Of a stretch of 64,000 nt of DNA, positions 15,581 to 23,453 are shown in pieces. The stretch comes from Bifidobacterium phasiani. GTDB lineage: Bacteria; Actinomycetota; Actinomycetes; Actinomycetales; Bifidobacteriaceae. The notes beneath the pieces were generated by a model. It worked only from the letters and a program-made list of their open reading frames with translations. It was not told the origin of the DNA and searched no databases. The translations under genes and the position numbers were made by a program. Numbering within the stretch: the stretch's first letter is position 1; the number at the start of each line of letters is the position of its first letter. The DNA lies in assembly GCF_019331775.1 (NCBI RefSeq), contig NZ_JAHBBD010000001.1, positions 210,998-274,997 of the forward strand, in the 5' to 3' direction.

Positions 15581-16464
15581 TCACCCGCTTCCTTGAGGAC
15601 GGCGAAGCCCTTGGGGTCGAGGATGGCGTAGCCGAACATGGCTTCGGTGCGGTAGGCGATCTGGTTGTTGGCCTTCAGGTCGACGCCGCTCTGGTCGGGG
15701 TCGCCGTAGGGGATGACCTCGGCGGTGATGTCGCGGACCATGCCCCACTGGATGAGGCTGAAGTCTCCCATGATGGCGAGCACGTTGGTCGGTTCTGCGG
15801 CGAGGCGGCCGTTGACGGTGCCGGAGGTGGCGGCGGTGATGCCGTCGAGGCTGCCCGGCTGCAGGTTCAGCGGGATCTCCGGATAGAAGCGCATGCCGGT
15901 GGCCGGTACGCGCAGCTTGCGCAGTCGGGACGCCCAGACCTTGCTCATGGCGATGCCGTTGATGTCGTACGTGTCGTTGAGCGCGTCGGCGAGCGCGTCG
16001 ACGTTCGTGATGTCGTCGTCGCCGGCGGTGACCTGCTCGCACTGGTCGCACAGCGCGTCGAAGCCGTCGATCCTGGCGCCGGTCTTGGGGTTGACGGCGT
16101 GGTAGACGACGTAGTCGAGGGCGCGGCCGATGGCCTTGGCCTGGTCGTTCTGGATGGATTCGATGATGGCTAGACGGTTGTCCTCGTCGGCCCATTTGAG
16201 CTCGCTGGTGACGCGGGTGGTGGTCTGGACCTTGAAGCGTTTGCCGGCGACGAACGAGAGGTCCTGTTCGTAGCTGCTCTTCTTCTGGCCTTCGGCGGTG
16301 ACGTCGGCCTCGCTCTTGCCGTTGAAGATCATGAACTCCTTGTCGGTGAAGATCTGCGGGCTGGCGGGGCTGAGCGCGGCGATGGTCGAGGTGTCGGCCA
16401 CCTTGTTGATGACGGCGGTGGCGACGGTTCTGGGAAGGTGGAGTTTGGTGGTGTCCATTGCCAT
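15577..16464 (-). CDS. Major capsid protein (HK97 fold)
   Basis: 295 residues from ATG 16464. The N-terminal arm and the sequence A-L-S-P-A-S-P-Q-I-F-T-D followed by E-F-M-I-F-N-G-K-S-E-A-D are typical of HK97-type capsid proteins. The later A-E-P-T-N-V-L-A-I-M-G-D-F-S and the C-terminal A-Y-R-T-E-A-M-F-G-Y-A also match. It lies after a scaffold protein and before the connector genes. No N-terminal protease or scaffold (delta) domain is fused, in agreement with a separate scaffold gene. Confidence 0.93.
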   Translation of the reverse strand: MAMDTTKLHLPRTVATAVINKVADTSTIAALSPASPQIFTDKEFMIFNGKSEADVTAEGQKKSSYEQDLSFVAGKRFKVQTTTRVTSELKWADEDNRLAIIESIQNDQAKAIGRALDYVVYHAVNPKTGARIDGFDALCDQCEQVTAGDDDITNVDALADALNDTYDINGIAMSKVWASRLRKLRVPATGMRFYPEIPLNLQPGSLDGITAATSGTVNGRLAAEPTNVLAIMGDFSLIQWGMVRDITAEVIPYGDPDQSGVDLKANNQIAYRTEAMFGYAILDPKGFAVLKEAGE

Positions 16465-16498
16465 GGTTTTCTCCTGATCGTGGTGGGTGGTTCGTGTG

Positions 16499-17023
16499 TT
16501 ACAGGTTGGAGAACAGCTGGTTGGCCCAGTCGAGTTCGCGTGCCTTGTCGGGCTTGCCGTTCGGTGTGCCGCCCTGGTTGGGCATGCCCTTGGGCTTGGG
16601 GTGCGCGTACTGGTCGAGCTGGTTGGCGAATTCGCGCATCTCGTCGAGGCTGTCGCCGCGCAGCAGGTTCGCGGGGACTCCGGTCTCCTCGCTGACCTTG
16701 CGCGCCCATTCGGCGTGCTGGCGTTCGCTCTTGTACCGGTTGTTCTCGGCTTCGAGCTCGCTGATGCGCTTGGCGGTCCTCTCCGCGTCGCTCATGCTGG
16801 ATTCCTTGAGCTTTTCCAGCTCCTCGGCGGCCTGTCGGTTCGCGTCGGCGTCCTTCTTGTTGGCCTTGGCGCGTTCCTCCCATGTGCGAGAGTGCTTGAT
16901 CGCCTCGTGGTATTTGGCCTGCCAGTCGACCGGTTCCCCGCCTTCGCCGGTTCCGCCGCCTCCGGGTTCGGCCGGGGCGTCGACGAGGCGGATGCGCCAT
17001 GGGATGCGGTGATGGTTGAACAT
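16499..17023 (-). CDS. Capsid scaffold protein (DUF4355-like)
   Basis: 174 residues from ATG 17023. The core, about residues 35-130, is a charged coiled coil (Q-A-A-E-E-L-E-K-L-K-E, then R-I-S-E-L-E-A-E-N-N-R-Y). It is flanked by a glycine-rich N-terminus and a proline/glycine-rich C-terminal tail. This is the pattern of actinophage scaffolds, which sit directly upstream of the capsid gene and direct its assembly. Confidence 0.85.
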   Translation of the reverse strand: MFNHHRIPWRIRLVDAPAEPGGGGTGEGGEPVDWQAKYHEAIKHSRTWEERAKANKKDADANRQAAEELEKLKESSMSDAERTAKRISELEAENNRYKSERQHAEWARKVSEETGVPANLLRGDSLDEMREFANQLDQYAHPKPKGMPNQGGTPNGKPDKARELDWANQLFSNL

Positions 17024-17046
17024 GGTTCTCCTTTCCCTTTCCGGGC

Positions 17047-17074
17047 AATAAAAAAGCCACCCGTGCGGGTGGCT
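17047..17074 (-). terminator. Rho-independent terminator after the possible immunity gene
   Basis: AGCCACCC - gtgc - GGGTGGCT stem followed by a T run on the minus strand. It separates the TerL-portal-MuF-small gene block from the scaffold-capsid block. Confidence 0.85.
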
Positions 17075-17095
17075 GTGGAAAATCGGTTTGGTGGT

Positions 17096-17344
17096 TTAGA
17101 GTCCGAGCCGGGGCGCGTAGTCGTCCTTGTCCTCGTCGTCGAGCGCCGCGAGGATGTCGAGCACCGTGTCGTGGGGGATATTGATCTCGTCGGTGACGAA
17201 TCCCAGGAGCCAGAGCAGCGCGGTGTATGGCTCGCCGGCCGACATCGGCGATTCGTAGGCGTCGATGTCGTCGTCGGTCATGGACGGCCTGACGTATGGC
17301 AGCAGCGCTGTGGCCGCGGTTTCGGCGAGGGAGTCACTGGCCAT
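17096..17344 (-). CDS. Small acidic protein next to a MuF toxin: candidate immunity (MafI-like)
   Basis: 82 residues from ATG 17344, overlapping the MuF gene by 11 bases and followed by a terminator. The sequence is acidic and helical. The pattern Y-E-S-P-M-S-A-G-E-P-Y-T-A-L-L-W-L resembles the G-E-x-x-x-A-x-E-x-L core of MafI-type immunity proteins, some of which neutralise EndoU toxins. The resemblance is short and unverified. Its position beside a gene with an EndoU-like terminus makes an immunity role the leading guess; a small structural protein is the alternative. Confidence 0.5.
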   Translation of the reverse strand: MASDSLAETAATALLPYVRPSMTDDDIDAYESPMSAGEPYTALLWLLGFVTDEINIPHDTVLDILAALDDEDKDDYAPRLGL

Positions 17345-18467
17345 ATCGTCTCCTTTCCTGTTCGGTGATCGGGTAGGCGGATTCGACGCCGAACATTCCG
17401 TGGGTGTTCCTGCGGATCTTCAGGTAGACCTCGATCATCTGCCCGTCGATGAGTTTGCGGCGGCGTTGGATCCTGCCGTCGGGCGCGGTCATGGGTTCCG
17501 TGTCCGGCGCGCAGATCGTTTCGCGCACCGCCCATTTTACCTTCTCCTCGGTCCAGTCGTCGGGGAAGTGGGTCTTGCCGCGCACGCGCGTTCCGGGACC
17601 GTGTCCGTCGAGGATGTGCCGCCATATCCTCTTGTAGGGTCTGATGACGTCGTCGGGCCATGGCGCGCTCAGCTCGTATACGCCGCCGCGCACTTCGTCG
17701 GGGTACAGGTGGTTCATGGCGACGGTGACGGCGTTCATGTCGCTTGTTCCGGCGGAGCGTCGGGCGGTATCGTACATGTCCATCCATTTCCGCTGCTGGT
17801 CGAGCAGATGCGTGTCCTCGCCCCAGTTGGGTTCGACGGTGCATTTGCAGTGTCCGTCGTGGAAGCTTCCACCGAAGTCGGCGCTTTCGCGGCTGGTGTA
17901 CTCGTAGCCGCGTGCGGCGAGGGTGACGCAGAACGCGCATGGGCGGGTGCCGTGGCAGACGCGCGCCCATCTGGGTCGCGTGGGGTCGGCGCGGATGTTG
18001 CGCTGCACGGTGACCCTGACCGCGGTGGCGATCATGTCGGCGATGAACTGCTGGGCGTCGTCGATGTCCGTCAATGGCGGCCACAGGTCGTCGATGGTCA
18101 TGCCGGCGCGGCTCCGCCCCTCCTTGACCTGTTGGAAGGTCAGGCCGTTGAAGTCGGTGTTCGTGAAGCCGCCCTGCTGCTGCCAGAGCACGCGGTCGGG
18201 GTCGACGAGCTCGCTGTGGTCGAAGTCGGGCATGTCGATGCCGGTCTCCTGCGCCCACAATTGGCGTTGCCGTTCGTAGTGGTCGTTGGCGAGCTGGCTG
18301 GCGTCACGCACGTAGTCGCGGATCACGTCGCGCGGGTCGTCGCGTCCGCGGCGCAGCGCCTGTTCGATCACGTCGGTGGCCTCGTCGGTCAGGTTGTCGA
18401 TGTCGGTCTCATACTGTCCGAGCTCCCGTTCCAGCAGCGTCTTCAGCCGTGCCGTCGCCTGCGCCAT
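17334..18467 (-). CDS. MuF-type minor capsid protein with EndoU-like C-terminal domain
   Basis: 377 residues from ATG 18467. Residues about 20-215 form the SPP1 gp7/Mu F module, with R-P-C-A-F-C (175-180) and H-D-G-H-C-K-C-T-V (203-211). Residues about 282-367 read R-H-I-L-D-G-H, then G-K-T-H-F-P-D-D-W-T, then V-E-S-A-Y-P-I. This matches the bacterial EndoU nuclease layout (candidate residues H284, H289, K298, H300, Y365). MuF proteins of temperate phages are known carriers of C-terminal polymorphic toxins. It overlaps the portal start region by 59 bases and the candidate immunity gene by 11. The EndoU assignment is pattern-based. Confidence 0.8.
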   Translation of the reverse strand: MAQATARLKTLLERELGQYETDIDNLTDEATDVIEQALRRGRDDPRDVIRDYVRDASQLANDHYERQRQLWAQETGIDMPDFDHSELVDPDRVLWQQQGGFTNTDFNGLTFQQVKEGRSRAGMTIDDLWPPLTDIDDAQQFIADMIATAVRVTVQRNIRADPTRPRWARVCHGTRPCAFCVTLAARGYEYTSRESADFGGSFHDGHCKCTVEPNWGEDTHLLDQQRKWMDMYDTARRSAGTSDMNAVTVAMNHLYPDEVRGGVYELSAPWPDDVIRPYKRIWRHILDGHGPGTRVRGKTHFPDDWTEEKVKWAVRETICAPDTEPMTAPDGRIQRRRKLIDGQMIEVYLKIRRNTHGMFGVESAYPITEQERRRYGQ

Positions 18468-19878
18468 CGTCGCCCTCCGTTCCGGTCACGCCGGTCTCCC
18501 GACGGAGCCGGTCGATGTTCTGCTGGGCGCGCATGCGCTGCTGGTGGGCGCGCAGCGACCTGATCTCGTCCATGCCCAGTCCGAGCCGGGCGAGTCCGAC
18601 GTCACTGTCCCCCCAGTCGCCGTTGACGGCGGCGACCTTCTGGTAGTAGTCGGCGCGGGCCGCGTCGCTGACCTCCCTGGTGGGGGCCCATATGGGGCGC
18701 ACGCCGGACAGGTCGGGTGTTTCGGCGGTGTTGTCGCGCAGTTGGACGGCCATGCGCATCGCGTTGATCAGCTGCACTCCGAAGAAACGGTTCTGCCGGT
18801 TCGCGGTGCGGGTCAGCTGGTTCTCGGATGCGGCGAGCGCTTCGGCGCTGGTCGGGTTGGTGACGCGGATGCCGAGGTTCTCGGGCGGTATGTCGGTTTC
18901 GGCGCTGGCGAGCATGGCGATGGTCTCGAGCATGTCGCCGTGCGGCTGCATGCTCGCCTGGGTGACCTGCCGCATGTCGGGGATGTTGTTGTCGATGTCG
19001 CGGCTGACGGTGTTGATGCTGCTGACGAGCGCGCTCCATGTGTCGGTGTCGAACGCCTCGCTGTCGAGGCCGAGGAACCAGAGTTTGGGCGCCGAGTAGA
19101 ATTCGGCGTTGGCCTCCATGCGGACCATGGTGCGCATGGCCATGTCGGTCAGGTTCATGAGCGTGCGGTTGATGCGGCTGCGTCCGAACGGGCGGTCCAT
19201 CTGCCGGTCGTGGACGAACGGGACCACCGCCACCCGGTCGAGCCTGTTGTCCTGGCGTTCGGCGGTCCACCATCCGTGGGCTTCGCGCCGGCACGCGTAG
19301 TTGCGGCCGGGCAGCCACGCGTTGAACGTGGTGATCGCGCCATTGTCGTCGCATGCGGTGATGGTCAGCGCGGCGCCGATCCTGCGTCGGCTCGTGTCCC
19401 ATAGGGCGACGCTCCAGTCGGCCGACCTCGGGGTGATCAGGATGCGTTCGCCGGTCGTGTCGTCGGGGTCGTAGTCGATGGTCAGGAAACTGCAGGAATG
19501 CTTGTAGCAGCTGATGATCGCCTCGCCCACGTCCCAGGTCAGCTCGTTGCTTTCGCAGATCTCCGTGATGCCGTGCGTGTCCGGGCCGGAGATCTCGAAT
19601 CCCTCGAACGCGCTTTTGTCGGCGAGGGCGCGCACGCTTTTGCGTGGCCATCCGACGACGTTGCCGGCTTTGGCGGCGATGCTCGGCGGGATGCTGATGC
19701 CGAGGTTGCGGAAGCGTTGCTTGCCGTCGTAGAAGAGGGTGCGCAGGAGGTTGCGCGGGTATTTGCGCCGCCATAGGTCGAGCAGGCGTTGGATGGTGTC
19801 GAGGTCGTGGCCGTCCATGCCCCGGATGCTGGTGATGCGGCTGCTGCCGGTGGAAAGGAACGGCGTGTTCGGGTTCAT
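18409..19878 (-). CDS. Portal protein
   Basis: 489 residues from ATG 19878, four-base overlap with TerL. It has the Gp6/SPP1-type portal pattern, with the N-terminal L-W-R-R-K-Y-P-R-N-L segment. The conserved F-G-R-S-R-I-N-R-T-L-M and the P-T-S-A-E-A-L-A-A-S-E-N-Q-L core are typical of the wing and stem. Portal rings form the DNA entry vertex and dock the terminase. The extreme C-terminus is a disordered acidic/glycine tail. Confidence 0.93.
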   Translation of the reverse strand: MNPNTPFLSTGSSRITSIRGMDGHDLDTIQRLLDLWRRKYPRNLLRTLFYDGKQRFRNLGISIPPSIAAKAGNVVGWPRKSVRALADKSAFEGFEISGPDTHGITEICESNELTWDVGEAIISCYKHSCSFLTIDYDPDDTTGERILITPRSADWSVALWDTSRRRIGAALTITACDDNGAITTFNAWLPGRNYACRREAHGWWTAERQDNRLDRVAVVPFVHDRQMDRPFGRSRINRTLMNLTDMAMRTMVRMEANAEFYSAPKLWFLGLDSEAFDTDTWSALVSSINTVSRDIDNNIPDMRQVTQASMQPHGDMLETIAMLASAETDIPPENLGIRVTNPTSAEALAASENQLTRTANRQNRFFGVQLINAMRMAVQLRDNTAETPDLSGVRPIWAPTREVSDAARADYYQKVAAVNGDWGDSDVGLARLGLGMDEIRSLRAHQQRMRAQQNIDRLRRETGVTGTEGDDGAGDGTAEDAAGTGARTV

Positions 19879-21314
19879 AGGCTGTTCACCTTCTGTCGGC
19901 GGTTGGGGTTGCGTTTGGTGATGGCGGTGCCGTATGCGGCGAGGGTGACGGCGACGAGAGGGCTGATGTCGGCGTCGGCGGTGAGTTTGTTCCAGCCGAA
20001 CGCGCCCTGTGTGCCGATGCGTCGGATGGTCGCGTTTTTGACGGCGAGGGCGAGGGCTGGCTGTTTGTCGTCGTCGAGGTGGGTGAGCCGATGGTCGTGG
20101 AGCAGGTCGATGAACCGTCCGCAGGCGCGTCCCATATCGTTCGCTTCGGTGAGGATGGGGCGCACGTGCGCGTGTTTGAGGTCGTCGAGCAGGCCCATGG
20201 CGGGTGATTGTTTGTCGATGACGACGGCCGCGGTGCGCGGCCATCGTTCGGCGATCCAGTCGACGGCCCATCGCAGGCCCTTGTGTGTGGTGTCCTCGAA
20301 GCGTTTGAGTTCGATGTGGACGCTGCCGTCCTGGTGGAGGATGGCGCCGCCGATGGCTAGGCTGGTGCGTTCGGGGTTCATGTCGAGCGCGTAGCCGACG
20401 AGTCCGTCGAGGTCCGGCGTCTCGGTGGCGGATGCGGCCCATAGTCTGGGGTCGATGACGTCTGGCGTGCTGGTCTCGTCCCAGATGCCGAGGCCCTCGC
20501 GTCGGAAGCTGTCCTCGCCGAGCAGGCTGCGCATGCGCAGAATCGCCTGTTCGCTGGTGCGTGCCGGGTAGCTGGGGTTGGCCTTGGCCCATTGCTCGCG
20601 GTCGTCCGGGTCGGCGTCGCGGTCGGCGCTGAGTTCGACGTAGAGCATGCCGTCCTTGCCGGCGAGCGCCTGGCGTCGTTTCTCGGCGAACACCTCGCAT
20701 GGGTCGCCGGGCTTGGGCGGGGTGCCGGTGAAGACGATGAGCGGGTTGCGGGCGGTGTTGGTGGCGGGGATCATGTCGTCGAGGGCTTTGACGGTGAGGA
20801 TCTGCGCCTCGTCGAAGATCTCCATGTCCACATCGTCGAAGCCTCGGCCGAACCCCTGTTCGCGGGCGCCGAACATGATGCGGCTGCCGTTGCGCAGTTC
20901 GATCTCCTGTTGGCCGTTGGCGCTGCGGATGTGGGCGACGTACCGGTTGAGGGTCTTCCTGCGGGCGAGGCCGGTCAGGCTTTTGAACGTTTCGTTGCTG
21001 GTGCGCGCCCGGTGCGCGGTCCACAGGACCTTCATGCCCGGGTGCAGCAGGCAGAGGATGAGCGTGCTGGTGCCGACGGTGTAGGTCTTGCCGACCTGTC
21101 GGCAGATGCTGACGGTGGCGCCGCCCTCGCCGCACGCGTACAGGCCGTCGGCGCGTTTGGCGAGCATGAGGGTGAGCAGTCCCTGCTGCCATGGGTCGTA
21201 GCCGATGCCGGCCCTAGCGGCGATCTTCTGGACCCTGGGGAATTCGCTGCCGGTGATGCCGGAGGGACGGACCAGATGCCTGGCCAGTTCAGACAATCTC
21301 CGCATGGTAGGCAT
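19875..21314 (-). CDS. Terminase large subunit
   Basis: 479 residues from ATG 21314. The ATPase domain has a Walker A of the form C-R-Q-V-G-K-T (72-78), a Walker B M-E-I-F-D-E-A-Q (164-171) and the coupling motif T-G-T-P-P (196-200). The nuclease domain shows D311 (L-D-M-N-P-E) and D367 (V-I-D-K-Q), likely metal ligands. It packages DNA into the prohead and cuts it. Position directly after TerS and before portal is canonical for HK97-type phages. Confidence 0.95.
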   Translation of the reverse strand: MPTMRRLSELARHLVRPSGITGSEFPRVQKIAARAGIGYDPWQQGLLTLMLAKRADGLYACGEGGATVSICRQVGKTYTVGTSTLILCLLHPGMKVLWTAHRARTSNETFKSLTGLARRKTLNRYVAHIRSANGQQEIELRNGSRIMFGAREQGFGRGFDDVDMEIFDEAQILTVKALDDMIPATNTARNPLIVFTGTPPKPGDPCEVFAEKRRQALAGKDGMLYVELSADRDADPDDREQWAKANPSYPARTSEQAILRMRSLLGEDSFRREGLGIWDETSTPDVIDPRLWAASATETPDLDGLVGYALDMNPERTSLAIGGAILHQDGSVHIELKRFEDTTHKGLRWAVDWIAERWPRTAAVVIDKQSPAMGLLDDLKHAHVRPILTEANDMGRACGRFIDLLHDHRLTHLDDDKQPALALAVKNATIRRIGTQGAFGWNKLTADADISPLVAVTLAAYGTAITKRNPNRRQKVNSL

Positions 21315-21702
21315 CGTCGCTCACCTCTTCCATGCCCGTGTCGGCGAGCAGGTCGCCGCCGTCGATCGCGTCGAGTCGCTCGCACACTGCGATCAGTTGG
21401 CGGCTGATGCCTGGCAGCGCGTTCGCGGGGGTCGACGGGTCCTGCAATGCGGTCTTGAGCCGGTCGCGGTTCAGCCGGAGGATGTCCTCGATGCCGTCGT
21501 CCATCATGCGTTCGAACTGGCGCCGGTCCAGATCGTCCGACGGGTGCGCGGCGGTAGGCGCCGATGGTTTGGTTTCACCCGTTTGCATTCTGGCCTTGCG
21601 GCGCCGGTACTTGGCCTTGTTGCGGCATGATTCGGAGCAGTAGCGTTGGCGACGGCCATGTCCGGAGGGGCGGAATTCCCCGCCGCAGATCTCGCAGAGC
21701 AT
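21289..21702 (-). CDS. Terminase small subunit-like protein with an N-terminal zinc finger
   Basis: 137 residues from ATG 21702 (a GTG at 21735 would add 11 residues). The N-terminus has C-E-I-C and C-S-E-S-C spaced as a zinc finger with basic flanks. The C-terminal half is helical (I-E-D-I-L-R-L-N-R-D-R-L-K-T-A-L), like TerS oligomerisation domains. Its place between the HNH gene and TerL supports a DNA-recognition role in packaging. It overlaps TerL by 26 bases. Confidence 0.65.
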   Translation of the reverse strand: MLCEICGGEFRPSGHGRRQRYCSESCRNKAKYRRRKARMQTGETKPSAPTAAHPSDDLDRRQFERMMDDGIEDILRLNRDRLKTALQDPSTPANALPGISRQLIAVCERLDAIDGGDLLADTGMEEVSDDAYHAEIV

Positions 21703-21814
21703 CGTCCACCGGCCTTTCCCTGTCGCCCGTTTCACCCATTTGATTCCCCGGGGATATTCCGGCCCTGCCCCCGAGGTGGCCGCCTGGTGCCGGAGAGGGG
21801 CATTCCCCCACCCC

Positions 21815-22147
21815 TCACCAGTCGCCGCTGGTCTCCAACGGCAGGCCGGTGGGTCTGGCCGACGACGGACCGCCGAGCCGCATGCGCGCCCACGCGTCGC
21901 TTTTGTTGCTTTTCAACCGGTTGCATCGACGGTGCGTGAGCCTGCAGTTGGCGAAGCTCAACGGGTCGCCGCCGCGCGACACTGGCACGATCTCGTCGAC
22001 CTCCGCGCTCAACGGATGCGGCGTGCGCAGAGTCTTGTCGACGGGCCTGCCGCATATCGCGCACACATCGTAGGCGGCGAGCACCCTGCGGCGCAGCTGG
22101 TCGCGCCGCCACCCATTACTCCGGCGGGGGTTACTTCTGGCAGGCAT
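21815..22147 (-). CDS. HNH endonuclease next to the terminase
   Basis: 110 residues from ATG 22147. It has the HNH core C-A-I-C-G-R-P-V-D, E-V-D-E-I-V-P-V-S-R-G-G, and N-C-R-L-T-H-R-R-C-N-R-L-K-S-N-K. HNH proteins encoded next to terminases in cos-type phages stimulate cleavage during packaging. The basic N-terminus (S-N-P-R-R-S-N-G-W-R-R) probably binds DNA. It overlaps the upstream small gene by 17 bases. Confidence 0.9.
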   Translation of the reverse strand: MPARSNPRRSNGWRRDQLRRRVLAAYDVCAICGRPVDKTLRTPHPLSAEVDEIVPVSRGGDPLSFANCRLTHRRCNRLKSNKSDAWARMRLGGPSSARPTGLPLETSGDW

Positions 22148-22322
22148 CGTCGAACACCTTGCGCATGGCCCGGCATCCTTTGTCGAGCAGCAGTTCGAAT
22201 CGTTCCGCGTCGAACATGGCGCATTCGCCAGGCTCGCCCGACAGGGGCACGGGCACCTCGATTGTGGCGAGGTCATGGTCGGCGTTGTCCGAAATGCGCA
22301 ATATGACCGTGGGCGCCATCAT
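22131..22322 (-). CDS. Small phage protein of unknown function
   Basis: 63 residues from ATG 22322 with a GGAGG ribosome site. The first 30 residues are beta-like (V-I-L-R-I-S-D-N-A-D, then A-T-I-E-V-P-V-P-L-S), the rest helical with two cysteines. No family is recognised. It starts the packaging cluster and follows a hairpin that ends the upstream cassette. Confidence 0.55.
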   Translation of the reverse strand: MMAPTVILRISDNADHDLATIEVPVPLSGEPGECAMFDAERFELLLDKGCRAMRKVFDDACQK

Positions 22323-22339
22323 CACACCTCCATGGATAT

Positions 22340-22371
22340 GTGAAGGCCCCGCCTCGGAGCGGGGCCTTCAC
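22340..22371 (-). terminator. GC-rich hairpin ending the AT-richer cassette
   Basis: Perfect inverted repeat GTGAAGGCCCCGC - (tcggaggc-like loop) - GCGGGGCCTTCAC directly after the stop of the 22371 gene. There is no strong T run, so termination may be weak or bidirectional. Confidence 0.6.
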
Positions 22372-22886
22372 TATTCAAGATCCTTGATTTCGTCGATTTC
22401 CTTCTTTATTCGCGTGACCTGTTTGTCGTAAAGATTCGAAACATCATCTTGTTCAAAGAAACAGAACAATGAGATCGCAATCGATGACAGCAGCAGGGCA
22501 AAAGAAACAATCCATGCCCATGTCGCCACACTGTCCGTTGCCGTTCCGAACGATATGAGCTGGAAAACCGCAGACACGGCGACACCTATTGCGGCATACA
22601 TGACGTTGCTTCGTCTGTCTGTTTTCTCGGGAAGGAGGTCTATATCCTCCTTGAGTCGGTCAAGCTTGTACGGGCTCACGCTGATGTCCTCCGAGTTCTC
22701 CGGCGTCTTGACTGTAGTGGAATACGACGGTTTGTCCGAATCTCTCGAATCCGACAATCCGCTGGAAACCGAATTGACGGTGGTCGACAATGGCATATTC
22801 TGCACGACTCGTTGCGATATAACGCTCGGTTCGACGTGAGCAGTAATGATGTTGTCTTTGACGATTCGATAATCGTTGTTTTTCAC
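22371..22886 (-). CDS. Two-TM membrane protein of the 22.4-23.2 kb cassette
   Basis: 171 residues from ATG 22886. Residues 1 to about 70 are polar and serine-rich, with several S-P and T-V motifs. Residues about 70-90 are helical and charged. Two hydrophobic segments follow (A-A-I-G-V-A-V-S-A-V-F and A-W-I-V-S-F-A-L-L-L), then a charged end (V-T-R-I-K-K-E-I-D-E-I). Base composition is clearly lower in GC than its neighbours. It forms a four-base-overlap operon with the following zinc-ribbon gene. Possibly a lysogenic-conversion or anti-phage protein; no family is recognised. Confidence 0.6.
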   Translation of the reverse strand: MKNNDYRIVKDNIITAHVEPSVISQRVVQNMPLSTTVNSVSSGLSDSRDSDKPSYSTTVKTPENSEDISVSPYKLDRLKEDIDLLPEKTDRRSNVMYAAIGVAVSAVFQLISFGTATDSVATWAWIVSFALLLSSIAISLFCFFEQDDVSNLYDKQVTRIKKEIDEIKDLE

Positions 22887-23197
22887 CGCTTTTGCTCCTT
22901 GTTCTCTTCCGGAGCAATTGCAGATCCCGCTATAACCGCGTTGATGAAGAATGTGTATCCGCAGTTTCTACAGAAAACCGGAGTGATGGGAAGTATTTGC
23001 GATCCGAGGCCAACAACCATATTCCCGCCCTCATATTCACGGGCTTCGAATGTCTGTACCAGCGCCCAATCGGTCGTACCACACAGCGGGCATTCCCTGT
23101 TTTTCGTCCAATGGTCGTCGAGCCATTGCAGTGCGTTCGCTATCTGTTTGTCATTCCTCGCGGAACGTTCTTCGGCTGTTTCGTACTCTACTGGCAT
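22883..23197 (-). CDS. Zinc-ribbon protein of the 22.4-23.2 kb cassette
   Basis: 104 residues from ATG 23197. It contains C-P-L-C-G-T-T-D-W, then C-R-N-C-G-Y-T-F-F, a two-knuckle zinc ribbon. Residues 70-85 (L-P-I-T-P-V-F-C-R-N) precede it and a hydrophobic A-V-I-A-G-S-A-I stretch follows. The lower GC content matches its partner gene. The two-gene unit ends at a hairpin and lies between a tRNA and the packaging cluster, a typical place for an acquired cassette. Confidence 0.6.
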   Translation of the reverse strand: MPVEYETAEERSARNDKQIANALQWLDDHWTKNRECPLCGTTDWALVQTFEAREYEGGNMVVGLGSQILPITPVFCRNCGYTFFINAVIAGSAIAPEENKEQKR

Positions 23198-23268
23198 GCT
23201 GCCAGTCTATTCCATGCATGGTGATGGCCGGCGTCCTTTTGCCAGTAGATATGGGCGCCGACCATGTG

Positions 23269-23353
23269 CGGATGGTGCAGGATTCGCACCTGCGAACCTG
23301 TGAGGGTCTCCCGCTTAGCGAGCGGGTGCGTTCGGCTGCTCCGCCAACCATCC
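23269..23353 (-). tRNA. tRNA-Ser(GCU)
   Basis: Read on the minus strand the sequence folds as a class II tRNA: acceptor GGATGGT paired with ACCATCC and a G discriminator. The D arm closes on GCG/CGC. The anticodon stem CCCGC/GCGGG holds the loop TCGCTAA (anticodon GCT), followed by a variable arm of about 16 bases and a T arm GCAGG/CCTGC. The terminal CCA is not fully encoded. It decodes AGC/AGU serine and lies within the prophage. Confidence 0.78.
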
Positions 23354-23453
23354 CGGATACGAGTAGAGGGCCCGAATCCGACCGTGTACTTTGGCCGGGT
23401 TCCTTGCAGGCCCTCTAATCCAGTGACAAGTATGCGTTGCAGCTTCAAAAACG

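Noticed and set aside
17334..18467. MuF C-terminus as an ordinary capsid domain
   Set aside because: The ordered HILDGH / KTHFP / AYPI pattern is beyond what the MuF core needs, so I kept the EndoU reading with caution.
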